Below are positions 28,593 through 37,551 of a stretch of DNA of 40,382 nucleotides, piece by piece (position 1 is the stretch's first letter; every line of letters begins with the position of its first letter). Both the position numbers and the translations under genes were made by a program. Below the pieces are notes generated by a model. It worked only from the letters and a program-made list of their open reading frames with translations. It did not search any database and had not been told where the DNA came from. The stretch is from Candidatus Methanomethylophilus sp. 1R26 (GTDB lineage: Archaea > Thermoplasmatota > Thermoplasmata > Methanomassiliicoccales > Methanomethylophilaceae), in contig NZ_LOPS01000016.1 in the NCBI RefSeq assembly GCF_001481295.1, positions 1-40,382 of the forward strand, read 5' to 3'.

Positions 28593-29390
28593 TCACAGGC
28601 CGATGGTATCGCGGGCGGCCTGAACGGCCTCCGGCGGCACCCTGGACAGGCTGGTGACGTAGGCGCACCCGAGGCGGGGGTTGAGCAGGCCGATGTTGGA
28701 GATGCGCTCCAGATCGGGGTCCCCGGACTCCCTGCACATGACCAGGCGGACCAGCAGCCTCATGGTGCGCTCCGGGGGCAGGGGGTCCTGCGTCACGCTC
28801 ATGTCCCAGATGCACGCATCCGTGAGGAAGTGCCCGAACCCTGAGCCGATCCTCTCCCCGTAGCCGGCCCCGAACGAGAACCCTATCCTTTTGACCGGGC
28901 CGTTGTTCCCGAAGAACCCGACGGTGCGCCGGACCATGGTGGCGATGTTCGAGCAGGTGCGGTCATCGGCGCGGACCCTCGCCGGACGGTACCCTCCGGC
29001 GGCGCCGGCGGCCAGGCGGCAGGCGCAGTCGGCCGTGTACGGCTCGATCTCCTTCCCGTAGGCGCAGGCGATGCCGTCCTCGAAGGCGTCGGCCTTCGAG
29101 ACGGTGCCGTAGAGCCCCGTCCATCCGGGGGCGCAGTCCTGGAAGGCGGTGCGCTCGGCCTCCTTGAGGCAGGCGTCCCGCTCGCCGTAACTGTACCCGC
29201 TCATCGCGCTGAAGAGGCTGAAGCAGGACAGGAGGCAGACGGCCCCTTCGACTATGTCCCCGGGGAGGTTGTCCTGCCCGATGTACCTGCCGTCGTTGAA
29301 CGCCAGGGGGACGGGGTCGAAGATGCCTGCCTTCAGGAGCCCTCCGGGCGGCTGCGGGAAACCGCGGACGCCCTCGGCGATGCCGGCCAT
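28593..29390 (-). CDS. Cys-rich protein of unknown function in the trm1 operon
   Basis: Not recognised. 265 residues starting at the ATG 29390, which overlaps the trm1 stop as TGATG. The frame remains open further upstream, but that part is antisense-like junk within trm1. Eleven Cys are scattered (52, 56, 74, 86, 109, 122, 124, 146, 193, 219, 242) without a clear zinc or cluster motif. Gly-rich FSFGAGYGERIGSGFGHF (about 171-188) and GGLLKAGIFDPVPLAFNDGR near the start are notable. No strong membrane helix, although 51-64 is hydrophobic. Overlap with trm1 and the NTPase suggests shared transcription, perhaps in tRNA or nucleotide metabolism. Confidence 0.65.
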   Translation of the reverse strand: MAGIAEGVRGFPQPPGGLLKAGIFDPVPLAFNDGRYIGQDNLPGDIVEGAVCLLSCFSLFSAMSGYSYGERDACLKEAERTAFQDCAPGWTGLYGTVSKADAFEDGIACAYGKEIEPYTADCACRLAAGAAGGYRPARVRADDRTCSNIATMVRRTVGFFGNNGPVKRIGFSFGAGYGERIGSGFGHFLTDACIWDMSVTQDPLPPERTMRLLVRLVMCRESGDPDLERISNIGLLNPRLGCAYVTSLSRVPPEAVQAARDTIGL

Positions 29391-30510
29391 CAGGCCTCCG
29401 GCGCAGGAGGCCGGCGCCCCATCTCTTTGTACAATGAGATGACGTCCTCGGAGTCCAGCTCCGTGATGAACGATGTCGGCGAGAAGTGCGTCTTCGAGGA
29501 CGGAGCGTACCCGTTCAGCCTCTCCACGAACTCGTCGAGGTTGGGCGGCGAGAGCTTGGTGAACGATGACAGCTCGCTCATGTCGTACAGGAAGGGCGTG
29601 GAATCCACCTCGCCCTTCCACAATGCCAGCATCTTCCCGCATTTCCTCTCGGAGGCGGTCCCGGCCGGTCCATGCGGGAGATCAGCGCCTTATCGAACAG
29701 GGGCCCCAGCCAGAACGGGCCGAGGGGATGCTCGGGGTCGCGGGTGCGCGATGTCCCCCTCTCCAGGGTCGAGCGGTCGTATTTCATATATCCCAGATGG
29801 GAGAGCATCTCGTCGCAGGCATCGGCGCCCGGGACCAGCTGCACGTAGGTGCGGTAGTAGTGGTCGGCGTAGAAGGACAGCAGCGGGCGCATGCCCATAT
29901 CGAACTTCCCGAGCTCCCTGGCTATGCTGCACATCAGGATGCGGAGCCCGCCCTCGTGGCACATGTACCCGCGGACCGGCTCGCACTGGTAGCGGCGGCG
30001 GCATTTGCCGAGCTGGGCGCCGGCCAAGGGGGCCGTGTCGGTGGCGGTGACCGCCAGCACGGCATGCTTCCTGCATCCCCCGATGGCGGGCTGGATGTAG
30101 AGGGACGGGGACCCGAATGGGTCCAGGTCGACGTAGTCGAACGATTCCTGCGCCAGCAGGACGCGCATGTCCGCATGGCTGGAGCGGCAGTTGGACAGGC
30201 CGTTCAGCTCTATGTTCGCGTTTATGTAAGGTATAGCGTTCTCATCGAAGTCGTTGGCGACTACCTCGGTCCCCGGCACCTCGTTGGCGATCCTCACCGC
30301 CCTGGAGCCGGACGCGGTCATGGCGTCGCAGACGGTCATCGACGGCTTGCCGAGCGCGCGGAGGAGCATGACGCTCACGTCGCGGTTGAAGCTCATCTGC
30401 TCGTTGAAGAACACCGTCCCGGCGACGATCCTGCCGGGACCGTGGACGGAATGGACCTCCGGAACCAGTATCTTGGTGGAGCCCTCGGTGATCACCGTGC
30501 CCGGCGGCAT
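29390..30510 (-). CDS. trm1: tRNA (guanine-26 N2)-dimethyltransferase Trm1 (one frame break)
   Basis: SAM-dependent methyltransferase that makes m2,2G26 in archaeal tRNAs, about 373 residues. The Rossmann core has CDAMTASGSRAVR (motif I), VVANDFDENAI (motif II) and the hallmark DLDPFGSP catalytic segment, then AVTATDTAPLAG and YMCHEGGLRILM. The C-terminal part is out of frame from about 29660; one missing C in 29660-29662 joins SRMDRPG to TASERKCGKMLALWKGE. The ATG at 30510 overlaps the NTPase stop (TGATG); a TTG just before it is an alternative. Middle gene of NTPase-trm1-orphan. Confidence 0.93.
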
Positions 30511-31052
30511 CAAAGCATTTCACCGTTCATGAGGCTCATGATCTTGTGAGGGAGCAGGTTCCTGTTGATCGGAGTGACCTCGAAGATGCGGATGTCGTCC
30601 CGTCTCCTGATGTCCTGCAGGAGAGGGTTCCTGGATTTCTTGTGGAGCGTGATGATCATGGGCTTGTCCACATCGAGCGCCTCTTTGACGGCGTCCACGA
30701 AGCCCTCGCTCTCGACCTCGACCTTGCCCACTTCGTCGATAACAATGACGTCCGCGTTCTCGCAGGCGCTTTTTATAGCTTCCACTGCCACGGATTCGAA
30801 GCTCGCCAGGTCCACACCGAGGTTGCCGACGGTGATCCTGCTCTCGATGTCAGGTTTGGCGAATGTGACTTTCTCCCCGTTTCCGAGGTTGCAAACGCTG
30901 ATGCCTATCTCATGCCTGCCGTCGGTGATCTTCTCGTCGATCATGCCGCCGACGGTCACGTTCTTGCCTAGCATCTCGATGACACGCTTCAAAGTGTAGG
31001 TCTTCCCAGATCCGGGCAGGCCAGTAAGACCTATTTTGATGTCGTTCACCAT
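30510..31052 (-). CDS. THEP1-type P-loop NTPase
   Basis: Nucleoside-triphosphatase of the archaeal THEP1/NTPase_1 family, about 180 residues. P-loop GLTGLPGSGKTYTL (about 6-19), Walker B VIVIDEVGKVEVES and the IITLHKKSRNPLLQD segment identify it. The cellular role of the family is not established; some members hydrolyse many NTPs. Start ATG 31052 (MVNDIKIGLTG) resembles relatives; ATG 31067 adds five residues and lies inside a palindrome. TATA-like box at 31086-31093. First gene of the operon with trm1. Confidence 0.88.
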   Translation of the reverse strand: MVNDIKIGLTGLPGSGKTYTLKRVIEMLGKNVTVGGMIDEKITDGRHEIGISVCNLGNGEKVTFAKPDIESRITVGNLGVDLASFESVAVEAIKSACENADVIVIDEVGKVEVESEGFVDAVKEALDVDKPMIITLHKKSRNPLLQDIRRRDDIRIFEVTPINRNLLPHKIMSLMNGEML

Positions 31053-31058
31053 GCGATT

Positions 31059-31074
31059 ATTCCCCATAGGGAAT
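31059..31074. promoter_or_regulatory. Palindrome at the start of the NTPase operon
   Basis: ATTCCC-CATA-GGGAAT, 6-bp perfect arms, sits at the expected transcription start between the TATA-like box (31086-31093) and the ATG at 31052. Possible operator. Confidence 0.35.
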
Positions 31075-31221
31075 AGGATTTAAAGTATAAATACTGTAGT
31101 CGATATGCGCCGTTTCCGGCCCTTCCGAACTGACAGATACTGGCATTTTTCCGCGGACGGCAGGCACTGACAGGACATTCGGCCCATTCCCGGCCTCCGG
31201 CTCAGATGTGTTTTAAAACCC

Positions 31222-31608
31222 TCACTCTTTCCCGGCATGCTCGACGGAGACGATGTACATCAGGGGATAGCCCAATTCCGCATCGTACCCCATCCGGGCC
31301 ACCGCCCTCTCGTTCCCGATGCGGATGACGACCTCGGCCTCGATCATGTCCCCGGCGAGGGAGGCGTACGAGTACTGGTCCTCCTTGTCCCCGGGCTCGG
31401 CGCGGATGGACACCTTCGCGGACTCAACGTACGGCTGGACGCGGATGCATTCCTCGATCGAACGTGCCAGATCGTCCTTGGTGGATCCCCTGAACGGGGT
31501 GCCGACGAACTGATGGTAAACGGTGGCGAGCTTTATCCCCGCCTCAAAGCACGCCCTCTCCGCATCGCCGCATCCGAACCTGGACGATGCCAGAGCCTCA
31601 CGGTCCAT
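31222..31608 (-). CDS. mptD: Archaeal dihydroneopterin aldolase
   Basis: Cleaves 7,8-dihydroneopterin to 6-hydroxymethyl-dihydropterin in methanopterin-type pterin synthesis. It belongs to the archaeal MptD family (unlike bacterial FolB). The 128-residue protein has CFEAGIKLATVYHQFVGTP (about 20-38; Glu22 and His32), RVQPYVESAKVSI with the conserved Gln, and YASLAGDMIEAEVVIR. ATG 31608 matches the family start; upstream sequence in the same frame is junk. Divergent from nadA. Its presence supports a methanogen, since methanopterin is their C1 carrier. Confidence 0.88.
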   Translation of the reverse strand: MDREALASSRFGCGDAERACFEAGIKLATVYHQFVGTPFRGSTKDDLARSIEECIRVQPYVESAKVSIRAEPGDKEDQYSYASLAGDMIEAEVVIRIGNERAVARMGYDAELGYPLMYIVSVEHAGKE

Positions 31609-31681
31609 GGGATGCGGAAGACCGTGCACCGTTGTTAATCTTTCGCGACCCTGTTCCGCAGGAGGGCGCGGGAGGGCGAAG

Positions 31682-31689
31682 CTTTTAAC
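31682..31689 (+). promoter_or_regulatory. TATA-like box of nadA
   Basis: CTTTTAAC centred 29 nt before the ATG at 31715; leaderless or nearly so. Confidence 0.4.
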
Positions 31690-31714
31690 GTAGACCTGCA
31701 GTGAAGTTGCCCAG

Positions 31715-32617
31715 ATGGAAACCGTAGCTGAGAGAATCGCGCAGCTGAAGAAAGAGAAGAACGCGGTCATTCTGGCCCATAACTACACGCTGCCCGAGGT
31801 GCAGGACCTCGCGGACTTCGTGGGCGACAGCCTCGGCCTTTCGAAGAAGGCCGCGGAGACGGACGCCGACATCATCGTGTTCTGCGGCGTGTCCTTCATG
31901 GGCGAGACCGCCAAGATCCTCAGCCCCGGCAAGAAGGTGCTCCTCCCCGAGCCCGAGGCCAAGTGCGCCATGGCCGCCATGTGCTCCGCGGACCAGATCC
32001 GCCAGGCGAGGAAGATGTTCCCCAAGGCCGCAGTGGTGGCCTATGTCAACACCTCCGCCGACACCAAGACGGAGGCGGATTACTGCTGCACCTCGGCCAA
32101 TGCCCTGAACGTGGTGAAGGCCGTGCCCGAGGACGAGGTCATCTTCGTCCCCGATGCGAACCTGGGGCGCTATGTGAAGAAGAACTGCTCCAAGACCGTG
32201 CACCTGTGGTCCGGGTTCTGCCCCGTCCACCAGTGCATAACCTGCCGGCAGGTGGAGGCCCTGAAGGCGATGCACCCCAAGGCCGAGGTCGTGGCGCATC
32301 CCGAGTGCAGGCCGGACGTGCTCGACATGGCATCGTTCGTCGGTTCCACGGAGGCGATCCTGAACCACTGCCGGGATTCGGAGGCGGAGGAGTTCATCGT
32401 CCTCACCGAGATGGGCATGGGGCACAGGCTCGAGAAAGCGTGCCCCGGGAAGAAGTTCTACTTCACCGAGCAGTCGCTGTGCATGACGATGAAGATGATC
32501 TCCCCCGAATCCGTGCTCGAGTGCCTGGAGAAGGAGAGCAACGAGGTCGTCCTGTCCGAGGATGCTGCCAGAAAGGCGTACGTCCCGGTGAAGAGAATGA
32601 CCGATATCCTCGGCTGA
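31715..32617 (+). CDS. nadA: Quinolinate synthase
   Basis: [4Fe-4S] enzyme condensing iminoaspartate and dihydroxyacetone phosphate to quinolinate in de novo NAD synthesis, 300 residues. Triplicated fold with AHNYTLPEVQDLADFVGDSL (substrate His/Tyr), EAKCAMAAM (Cys84), the HLWSGFCPVHQ region and HPECRPDVLDMASFVGSTEAI. Three conserved Cys positions fit the cluster. The first gene of this pathway (nadB or aspartate dehydrogenase) and nadC are not in the window. ATG 31715 gives a normal start. Confidence 0.95.
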   Translation: METVAERIAQLKKEKNAVILAHNYTLPEVQDLADFVGDSLGLSKKAAETDADIIVFCGVSFMGETAKILSPGKKVLLPEPEAKCAMAAMCSADQIRQARKMFPKAAVVAYVNTSADTKTEADYCCTSANALNVVKAVPEDEVIFVPDANLGRYVKKNCSKTVHLWSGFCPVHQCITCRQVEALKAMHPKAEVVAHPECRPDVLDMASFVGSTEAILNHCRDSEAEEFIVLTEMGMGHRLEKACPGKKFYFTEQSLCMTMKMISPESVLECLEKESNEVVLSEDAARKAYVPVKRMTDILG

Positions 32618-32639
32618 CGTCCGGACATCTTCCTTTAAC

Positions 32640-32663
32640 CCCGCCCCGCTATCAAGGGGCGGG
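32640..32663. terminator. GC hairpin between convergent nadA and the Hjc-like gene
   Basis: CCCGCCCC (32640-32647), loop GCTATCAA, GGGGCGGG (32656-32663): perfect 8-bp stem. It lies in a 114-nt gap between convergent stops and could serve both. Confidence 0.5.
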
Positions 32664-32731
32664 ATGCCGGATGAAGAGATTCCGAGCTGATCCGTGATGA
32701 GCCCTATGAGTGCCGACGCGTCCCAGCGGGT

Positions 32732-33304
32732 TCAGTCCTCTTCGTACGCGGCGGTGTCCGCGATGGTCCCCTCGCCGGGGTCCGATGCCTGCCCCACGAA
32801 TGCGAGGAGGTCGGACAGCTTCATGCCGTCCGACCAGCGCAGGACGAAGTTCCCACCTTTGGTGATCTCCACCTTCGGGATGCGGTCCCTGAGCATCTGT
32901 ATCCTGCCGATGAGCTTGGACTCGGACGGCAGCGTGAAGATCCTCCACGGGTCCCCGCGTACGCCTTTGAGGCGGTAGGCGTAGATCGGGATGACATGGC
33001 ACCTGTCGCACTCATCGAGCATGCGGACGGCCTGGTCGCGGAGGCGCTCGCTCTTGCTCAGGTACAGGATGTCGTTCTCCGAGCTCTTGACCTCCACCGG
33101 GAAAGAGAAGTCCCAGCGGAGCGCGACGAGGTCCACCCCGAGGGAGCCGGCCGCGCGTATGACCATGAAAGGATGGTCCATGGTGGAGCAGTACGCCGAT
33201 GTCTCCTCATCGTCGCAGGTCTTGACCATCTTGGTCACCGTACCGGGGTCCCCCGTGAGGAGGTACTTCAGTTCGCGCTCGTAAACATCGCCCGGTGCTG
33301 CCAT
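32732..33304 (-). CDS. hjc: Hjc-like Holliday junction resolvase
   Basis: PD-(D/E)xK nuclease resembling archaeal Hjc, which cuts four-way DNA junctions, 190 residues. Visible: YERELKYLL (E9 and E11), FMVIRAAGSLGVDLVAL (R50, Ser54, D58) and VEVKSS (E71, K73), the expected catalytic constellation. A 25-residue insertion around 20-45 with two Cys (C30, C39) is longer than in canonical Hjc, and the C-terminal half has RDQAVRMLDECDRCHVIPIYAYRLKG. Substrate specificity is inferred from family. Convergent with nadA; upstream is aspS in the same direction. Confidence 0.85.
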   Translation of the reverse strand: MAAPGDVYERELKYLLTGDPGTVTKMVKTCDDEETSAYCSTMDHPFMVIRAAGSLGVDLVALRWDFSFPVEVKSSENDILYLSKSERLRDQAVRMLDECDRCHVIPIYAYRLKGVRGDPWRIFTLPSESKLIGRIQMLRDRIPKVEITKGGNFVLRWSDGMKLSDLLAFVGQASDPGEGTIADTAAYEED

Positions 33305-33392
33305 GATAAATGTGCCAGAGTTTTACGGATATTAAAACAGAAGCGGCAGGGGTGGCCGATTCTGACCGAATCTGGCCCCTGCGCCGCGGGCA

Positions 33393-34695
33393 TCACGGGG
33401 TGAGCCTGCTCAGGTCCCTCGGGAACAGGATGGCCTCGCGGACGTTGGGGAGGTCGAGCATCTTCTCGACGAGCCTGTCGATCCCCATTCCCCATCCGCC
33501 GTGGGGAGGCATGCCGTACTTGAGGCGCTAGGTAGTCCACGAAGTCGTCGGGGTTCAGGCCCTTCTTCTTCATCCTGGCGACGAGCACATCGTACCTGTG
33601 CTCCCTCTGCCCTCCGGAGACGATCTCCTGGCCCTTGTAATCGAGATCGAAGGAGTAGGAGTAGGGGGTCCCGTCCTTCTCCATGATGTAGAACGGCTTG
33701 GCCTCCTCCGGGTACTCGGCGATGAAGTACAGGTCGATGCCCTTCTCCGCCATCTTCTCGCCGACGATCTTCTCGCCCTCGGTCCCGAGGTCGTCCCCGT
33801 CCTTCAGGGGGAGGCCGGCGTCCTGGACCATCTTAAGGCACTCGGAATATGTGAGGATGGGGAACGGCGCCTGCTGCACTTTGATCTCCTTCCCGAGGAG
33901 CGCCAGCTGCGGGGCGCACCTGTCCCTGACGGCGGCCAGGACGCTGCTGACGATCTCGGAGATGAGGCTCATGACCTCCTCCTCGTTCTTTATCCAGCAG
34001 TATTCCGCGTCGAATGATGTGAACTCGGTGACGTGCCTGGTGGTGTTGGACTCCTCCGCCCTGAACGCGGGGCCGATCTCGTAGATGCGGTCCATCCCGG
34101 TGGACATGAGCATCTGCTTGTACAGCTGGGGGCTCTGTGCCAGGAAGGCGGGCCTCCCGAAGTAGTCGACCTTGAACAGGGTCGCGCCGCCCTCGGCCCC
34201 CGCGGCCGCGATCTTGGGGGTGACGACGTTGAGGAACGCCCTCGACTCCATCGCCTCGCGGACTGCCGCGGTGAGGACGGACCTGATCTCGAAGACCGCC
34301 CTGACCTCGGGCTTCCTGAGGTCCATGAACCTGCTGTTCAGGCGGGTATCCATTTCGACGTTGACCTTGTCCACGACTCCCAGGGGGAGCGGGGCGGCCG
34401 CCCTGCTGTGCACGATGCACTCCGACGGGATGAGCTCCACGCCGAGGGCGGTCTGCTTGCTGGGCTTGACCTCTCCGGTGACCGAGACCACGGACTCCCT
34501 GGGGAGCTTGGTCATGAGATCGAAAAGCCCAGGCTCGATCTTCTTCTTGGGAAGGGTGATCTGCAGGGTCCCGTAGCGGTCCCTGAGGATGATGAACGAG
34601 ATACCGCCCATGTTCCTGGTGTCCTGGATCCAGCCGTTCACGGTGGCCTGGCCCTCGGTTCCGGCTATGCTTGAGGAATTCCTGACTTCTGCCAT
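33393..34695 (-). CDS. aspS: Aspartyl-tRNA synthetase, archaeal type (one frame break)
   Basis: Class IIb synthetase charging tRNA-Asp, about 433 residues. An N-terminal OB fold (1-105, [20 protein letters not shown]) precedes the catalytic core with motif 2 ([22 protein letters not shown] region) and motif 3 ([15 protein letters not shown]). The motif-3 part lies in another frame: one extra base near 33529 changes [11 protein letters not shown] into nonsense. Restoring it ends the protein at [10 protein letters not shown] with a TGA at 33393-33395. A TATA-like box at 34723-34730 sits about 31 nt before the ATG. Whether it also charges tRNA-Asn is not decided here. Confidence 0.95.
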
Positions 34696-34722
34696 GTTAA
34701 CATATCCCGCTATCGCGCACAG

Positions 34723-34730
34723 TTATAAAA
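34723..34730 (-). promoter_or_regulatory. TATA-like box of aspS
   Basis: TTTTATAA on the minus strand, about 31 nt before the ATG at 34695. Confidence 0.45.
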
Positions 34731-34865
34731 CCGCTTCAGCAGGGCGCGGCGCGGCAGGACGGGATTTATGCGGGGAACAGGACGCGCAGAACGGAACGTT
34801 CGGACGGGCCCCGTGCACGCATCCACGCATCTGGCACATATGACATCCGTGCATACGGCATTAAC

Positions 34866-34873
34866 CTTATAAC
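34866..34873 (+). promoter_or_regulatory. TATA-like box of the AIM24-like gene
   Basis: CTTATAAC, centred 27 nt before ATG 34896 and only 15 nt before ATG 34884; decides the start in favour of 34896. Confidence 0.5.
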
Positions 34874-34895
34874 GGCGGAGCGGATGGCGTCGGAC

Positions 34896-35552
34896 ATGAA
34901 GTTCACCGGGACCGGCATGCTGAGCGGGATGCTGAGCGTCATGCTCAGCAGGGACGAGACATTCAGATCTCCTGCGCCCCGCCTGATATACATGTCCGGG
35001 AACACCCGCGCGGTCCCGGAGACCGGCAGGCTCTCCGGCCTGAGGCGGCTCATCTCGGACTCGTTCATCCCCATGGTGGTCTATTCCACCGAGGGGGATC
35101 CCTGCACCGTGACCGTCGGCCCTGCTTTCCCGGGAGAGGTCTGCGACCTAGACATAGGGGAATCCAAATGGATCGTCCAAAAGGACTCGGTCCTCGGCGC
35201 CGGGGACGGGGTGGAGATCACCAAGCACTCGGAGGAGCACGTCGACGACCCCCGCCTCGGGACGGACGGCCTGGTCCTGGCCGAGCTCTCGGGCACGGGC
35301 ACCGCCTTCATCAGCACCGTCGGCAACGCCTTCACCCTCGAGCTCCGCCCCGAGCAGCATTACACCGCGTCCGTGGCGCACACGGCTGGATGGCAGGCTT
35401 CGGTCAGGGCCAAGGTCTACGATGCGGACGGCTGGGAGGGAGTGACCCTCGTCGATTTCAAGGGGCCCGGGAAAGTGATCCTCCAGAGCCTCAGCCCCAG
35501 GAGGACGACCCTGCTGGGCAGCGGGCCCGATACCGACCGCAGACTCCTCTGA
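34896..35552 (+). CDS. AIM24/TIGR00266-family protein
   Basis: Soluble beta-rich protein resembling AIM24/DUF124, 218 residues; function unknown in prokaryotes. Signatures are FPGEVCDLDIGESKWIVQKD, LAELSGTGTAFISTVGN and VDFKGPGKVILQS (the family's KGPG segment). An ATG 12 nt upstream (34884) is in frame, but the TATA-like CTTATAAC at 34866-34873 is 27 nt from 34896, which favours the second ATG (MKFTGTGML). The N-terminal 65 residues are less typical and hold a Met-rich MLSGMLSVMLSRD stretch. Next gene fbp is in the same direction but has its own promoter. Confidence 0.8.
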   Translation: MKFTGTGMLSGMLSVMLSRDETFRSPAPRLIYMSGNTRAVPETGRLSGLRRLISDSFIPMVVYSTEGDPCTVTVGPAFPGEVCDLDIGESKWIVQKDSVLGAGDGVEITKHSEEHVDDPRLGTDGLVLAELSGTGTAFISTVGNAFTLELRPEQHYTASVAHTAGWQASVRAKVYDADGWEGVTLVDFKGPGKVILQSLSPRRTTLLGSGPDTDRRLL

Positions 35553-35595
35553 GGTTCTTCTCTTCTTTAACTTAAATAAGGACGAACCGCAAATC

Positions 35596-35603
35596 TATTT
35601 AAT
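35596..35603 (+). promoter_or_regulatory. TATA-like box of the fbp-tpiA operon
   Basis: TATTTAAT about 40 nt before the fbp ATG (35639), leaving a short leader with GGTG at 35630-35633. Confidence 0.45.
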
Positions 35604-35638
35604 GTCGTGCCCCTAACACCGAACCAATCGGTGAATCC

Positions 35639-36778
35639 ATGACTGACAAAGTCACTGTATCCATTATCAAAGCCGACATCGGATCCGTCTGCGGCCACAT
35701 GGCCCCGCACCCGGCGATGATGCAGGCCGCCAAAGACATCCTGACAGACAAACAGAAGCAGGGCATCATCGAGGACTTCTACGTCACCCGCGTCGGCGAC
35801 GACATCAACCTCTACATGACCCACTACAAGGGCGAGGGCAACAAGGAGGTCCACACCGCGGCCTGGGAGTGCTTCCAGGAAGCGACCAAGATCTCCAAGC
35901 GCATGCACCTCTACGCCGCCGGTCAGGATATCCTCACCGATGCTTTCTCCGGCAATGTCAAGGGCGCCGGGCCCGGATCCGCCGAGATGACCTTCGAGGA
36001 GAGGCCCTCCGAGCCCCTCCTGTTCTTCATGGCGGACAAGACCGAGCCCTCCGCCTATTCTCCCATACTCTCGAGGATCTTCCTCGACCCCTTCACCACC
36101 ACCGGCCTCGTCATCGACAAGAGGGCCAAGATGGGATTCGATGTAGAGATCCAGGACGTCATGGACCACAAGAAGGTCGTCATGTCCTCTCCCGAGGAGA
36201 CCCTCAGCATCCTGAGCCTCCTGGGCGACACCTCCAGGTACGCCATCAAGAGGATCAGCAGCAGGGCCGGCCTCGGCCCCGCCTGCGTCGTCTCCACCGA
36301 CAAGCTCAACATGACCGCCGGCAGGTACGTCGGCAAAGACGACCCCGTCTGCATCTGCAGGTGCCAGAGCGGGTTCCCCTCCGTCGGGGAGTACACCCAG
36401 GTCTTCAACAACACCTGGCTGGTCGCCGGATGGATGAGGGGATCGCACATCGGCGCGTTCTACCCCTGCTCTCCCGAGGAGAGCAACCCTGTCTACTTCG
36501 ACGGGCCTCCCCGCATCTGCGCCCTCGGGTTCCAGCTGAACAACGGCCACCTCCAGGGACTCGAGCCCGAAGGGGCCAAGGGCGGCGAGCACAAGCCCGT
36601 CGACTTCTTCGGCAACTCCACCTGGGACACCGTCAGGGCAGATGCCATGCGCGCCTGCAAGCTCATGAGGAGCCAGGGACCCTTCCAGCCTTCGATCCTC
36701 GGCGCCGAGGAGATGGAATACACCTCCAGGCCCCAGGTCCTCGAGGACCTCAAGAAGAGGTTCGAGCCTCTTGACTGA
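35639..36778 (+). CDS. fbp: Bifunctional fructose-1,6-bisphosphate aldolase/phosphatase
   Basis: Archaeal type V FBPase that condenses triose phosphates and then dephosphorylates FBP, committing carbon to gluconeogenesis; 379 residues, the family length. Recognisable: SIIKADIGSVCGHMAPHPAM (metal-binding Asp and His), the GDDINLYMTH region, HTAAWECFQEAT, DILTDAFSGNVKGAGPGSAEM and HIGAFYPCSPEE. The ribosome site GGTG sits 6 nt before the ATG. It overlaps tpiA by 8 nt, so aldolase substrate supply is translated together. Confidence 0.96.
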   Translation: MTDKVTVSIIKADIGSVCGHMAPHPAMMQAAKDILTDKQKQGIIEDFYVTRVGDDINLYMTHYKGEGNKEVHTAAWECFQEATKISKRMHLYAAGQDILTDAFSGNVKGAGPGSAEMTFEERPSEPLLFFMADKTEPSAYSPILSRIFLDPFTTTGLVIDKRAKMGFDVEIQDVMDHKKVVMSSPEETLSILSLLGDTSRYAIKRISSRAGLGPACVVSTDKLNMTAGRYVGKDDPVCICRCQSGFPSVGEYTQVFNNTWLVAGWMRGSHIGAFYPCSPEESNPVYFDGPPRICALGFQLNNGHLQGLEPEGAKGGEHKPVDFFGNSTWDTVRADAMRACKLMRSQGPFQPSILGAEEMEYTSRPQVLEDLKKRFEPLD

Positions 36779-37447
36779 GACGGGCAAGCACGTCATAGCA
36801 GTCAACTTCAAGGCCTACCCGCAGGTCGACGGGGAGGGCGCTGTCCGGCTGGCGCAGATGTGCCAGCAGGTCTCCGAGGAGACCGGCGCCCTCATCGCCG
36901 TCTGCCCTCCGATGGTCTCTCTGCAGGCCGTGGCCCGCTCGGTGGACATACCCGTGTTCTCCCAGAGCCTCGACGACCGCGCACCCGGGTCGCGACCGGT
37001 TGGGTCACCGCCCCCATGGTGAAGGCGGCCGGAGCGGCCGGGACCCTGATCAACCATTCGGAGCACAGGGTGCCGGCGGACGCCGCCGGGAGGATCGTCT
37101 CCGCGGCCAAGCAGGCAGGCCTCATGACCTGTGTATGCGCCGCCGACGTCAGGGAAGCGGCCGCCATGGCCGCCCTCTCCCCCGACTACGTCGCTGTCGA
37201 GCCGCCCGAGCTCATCGGCGGGGACATCAGCGTCACCACGGCGGACCCGGCGATAGTCTCCGGCACCGTCGAGGCCGTCGCTGACGCAGGACGCGGGGTG
37301 CGCGTCCTCTGCGGGGCCGGCGTCAAGAACGGAAAGGATGTCTCGAAAGCGATCGAGCTGGGCGCCGACGGCGTCCTCATCGCCAGCGGCGTCGTCAAAG
37401 CGGCCGATTGGCATGCCGCCCTCTCCGACCTCGCGTCGGGCCTCTGA
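36771..37447 (+). CDS. tpiA: Triosephosphate isomerase, archaeal type (one frame break)
   Basis: Interconverts glyceraldehyde 3-phosphate and dihydroxyacetone phosphate, feeding fbp. About 225 residues, the short tetrameric archaeal form. VNFKAYPQ (Lys) is at the start, TLINHSEHR supplies the catalytic His region, VEPPELIGGD the catalytic Glu and VLCGAGVKNGKDV the phosphate loop. The frame changes near 36991; one restored C gives APGSATGWVTAPMV. The start is TTG at 36771, inside the last codons of fbp, as no ATG fits. Confidence 0.93.
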
Positions 37448-37454
37448 AACCTCT

Positions 37455-37486
37455 CCGCGGCAATGCCGCGGCTTCTTTTCTCTTCG
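37455..37486 (+). terminator. Hairpin and T-rich tail after fbp-tpiA
   Basis: CCGCGGC (37455-37461), loop AAT, GCCGCGG (37465-37471), followed by CTTCTTTTCTCTT. A clear terminator-like structure 7 nt after the tpiA stop. Confidence 0.6.
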
Positions 37487-37551
37487 ATTGATGCGTCCGC
37501 GGTGCACCGCTGACTGCCGCATGCTCCCATTAAGTTCCTGATATCCTCCGT

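Noticed and set aside
33525-33535. In-frame TAG (possible pyrrolysine) in aspS
   Set aside because: TAG appears only in one frame at the site of a one-base break; a single extra base explains it, and synthetases do not carry pyrrolysine here.
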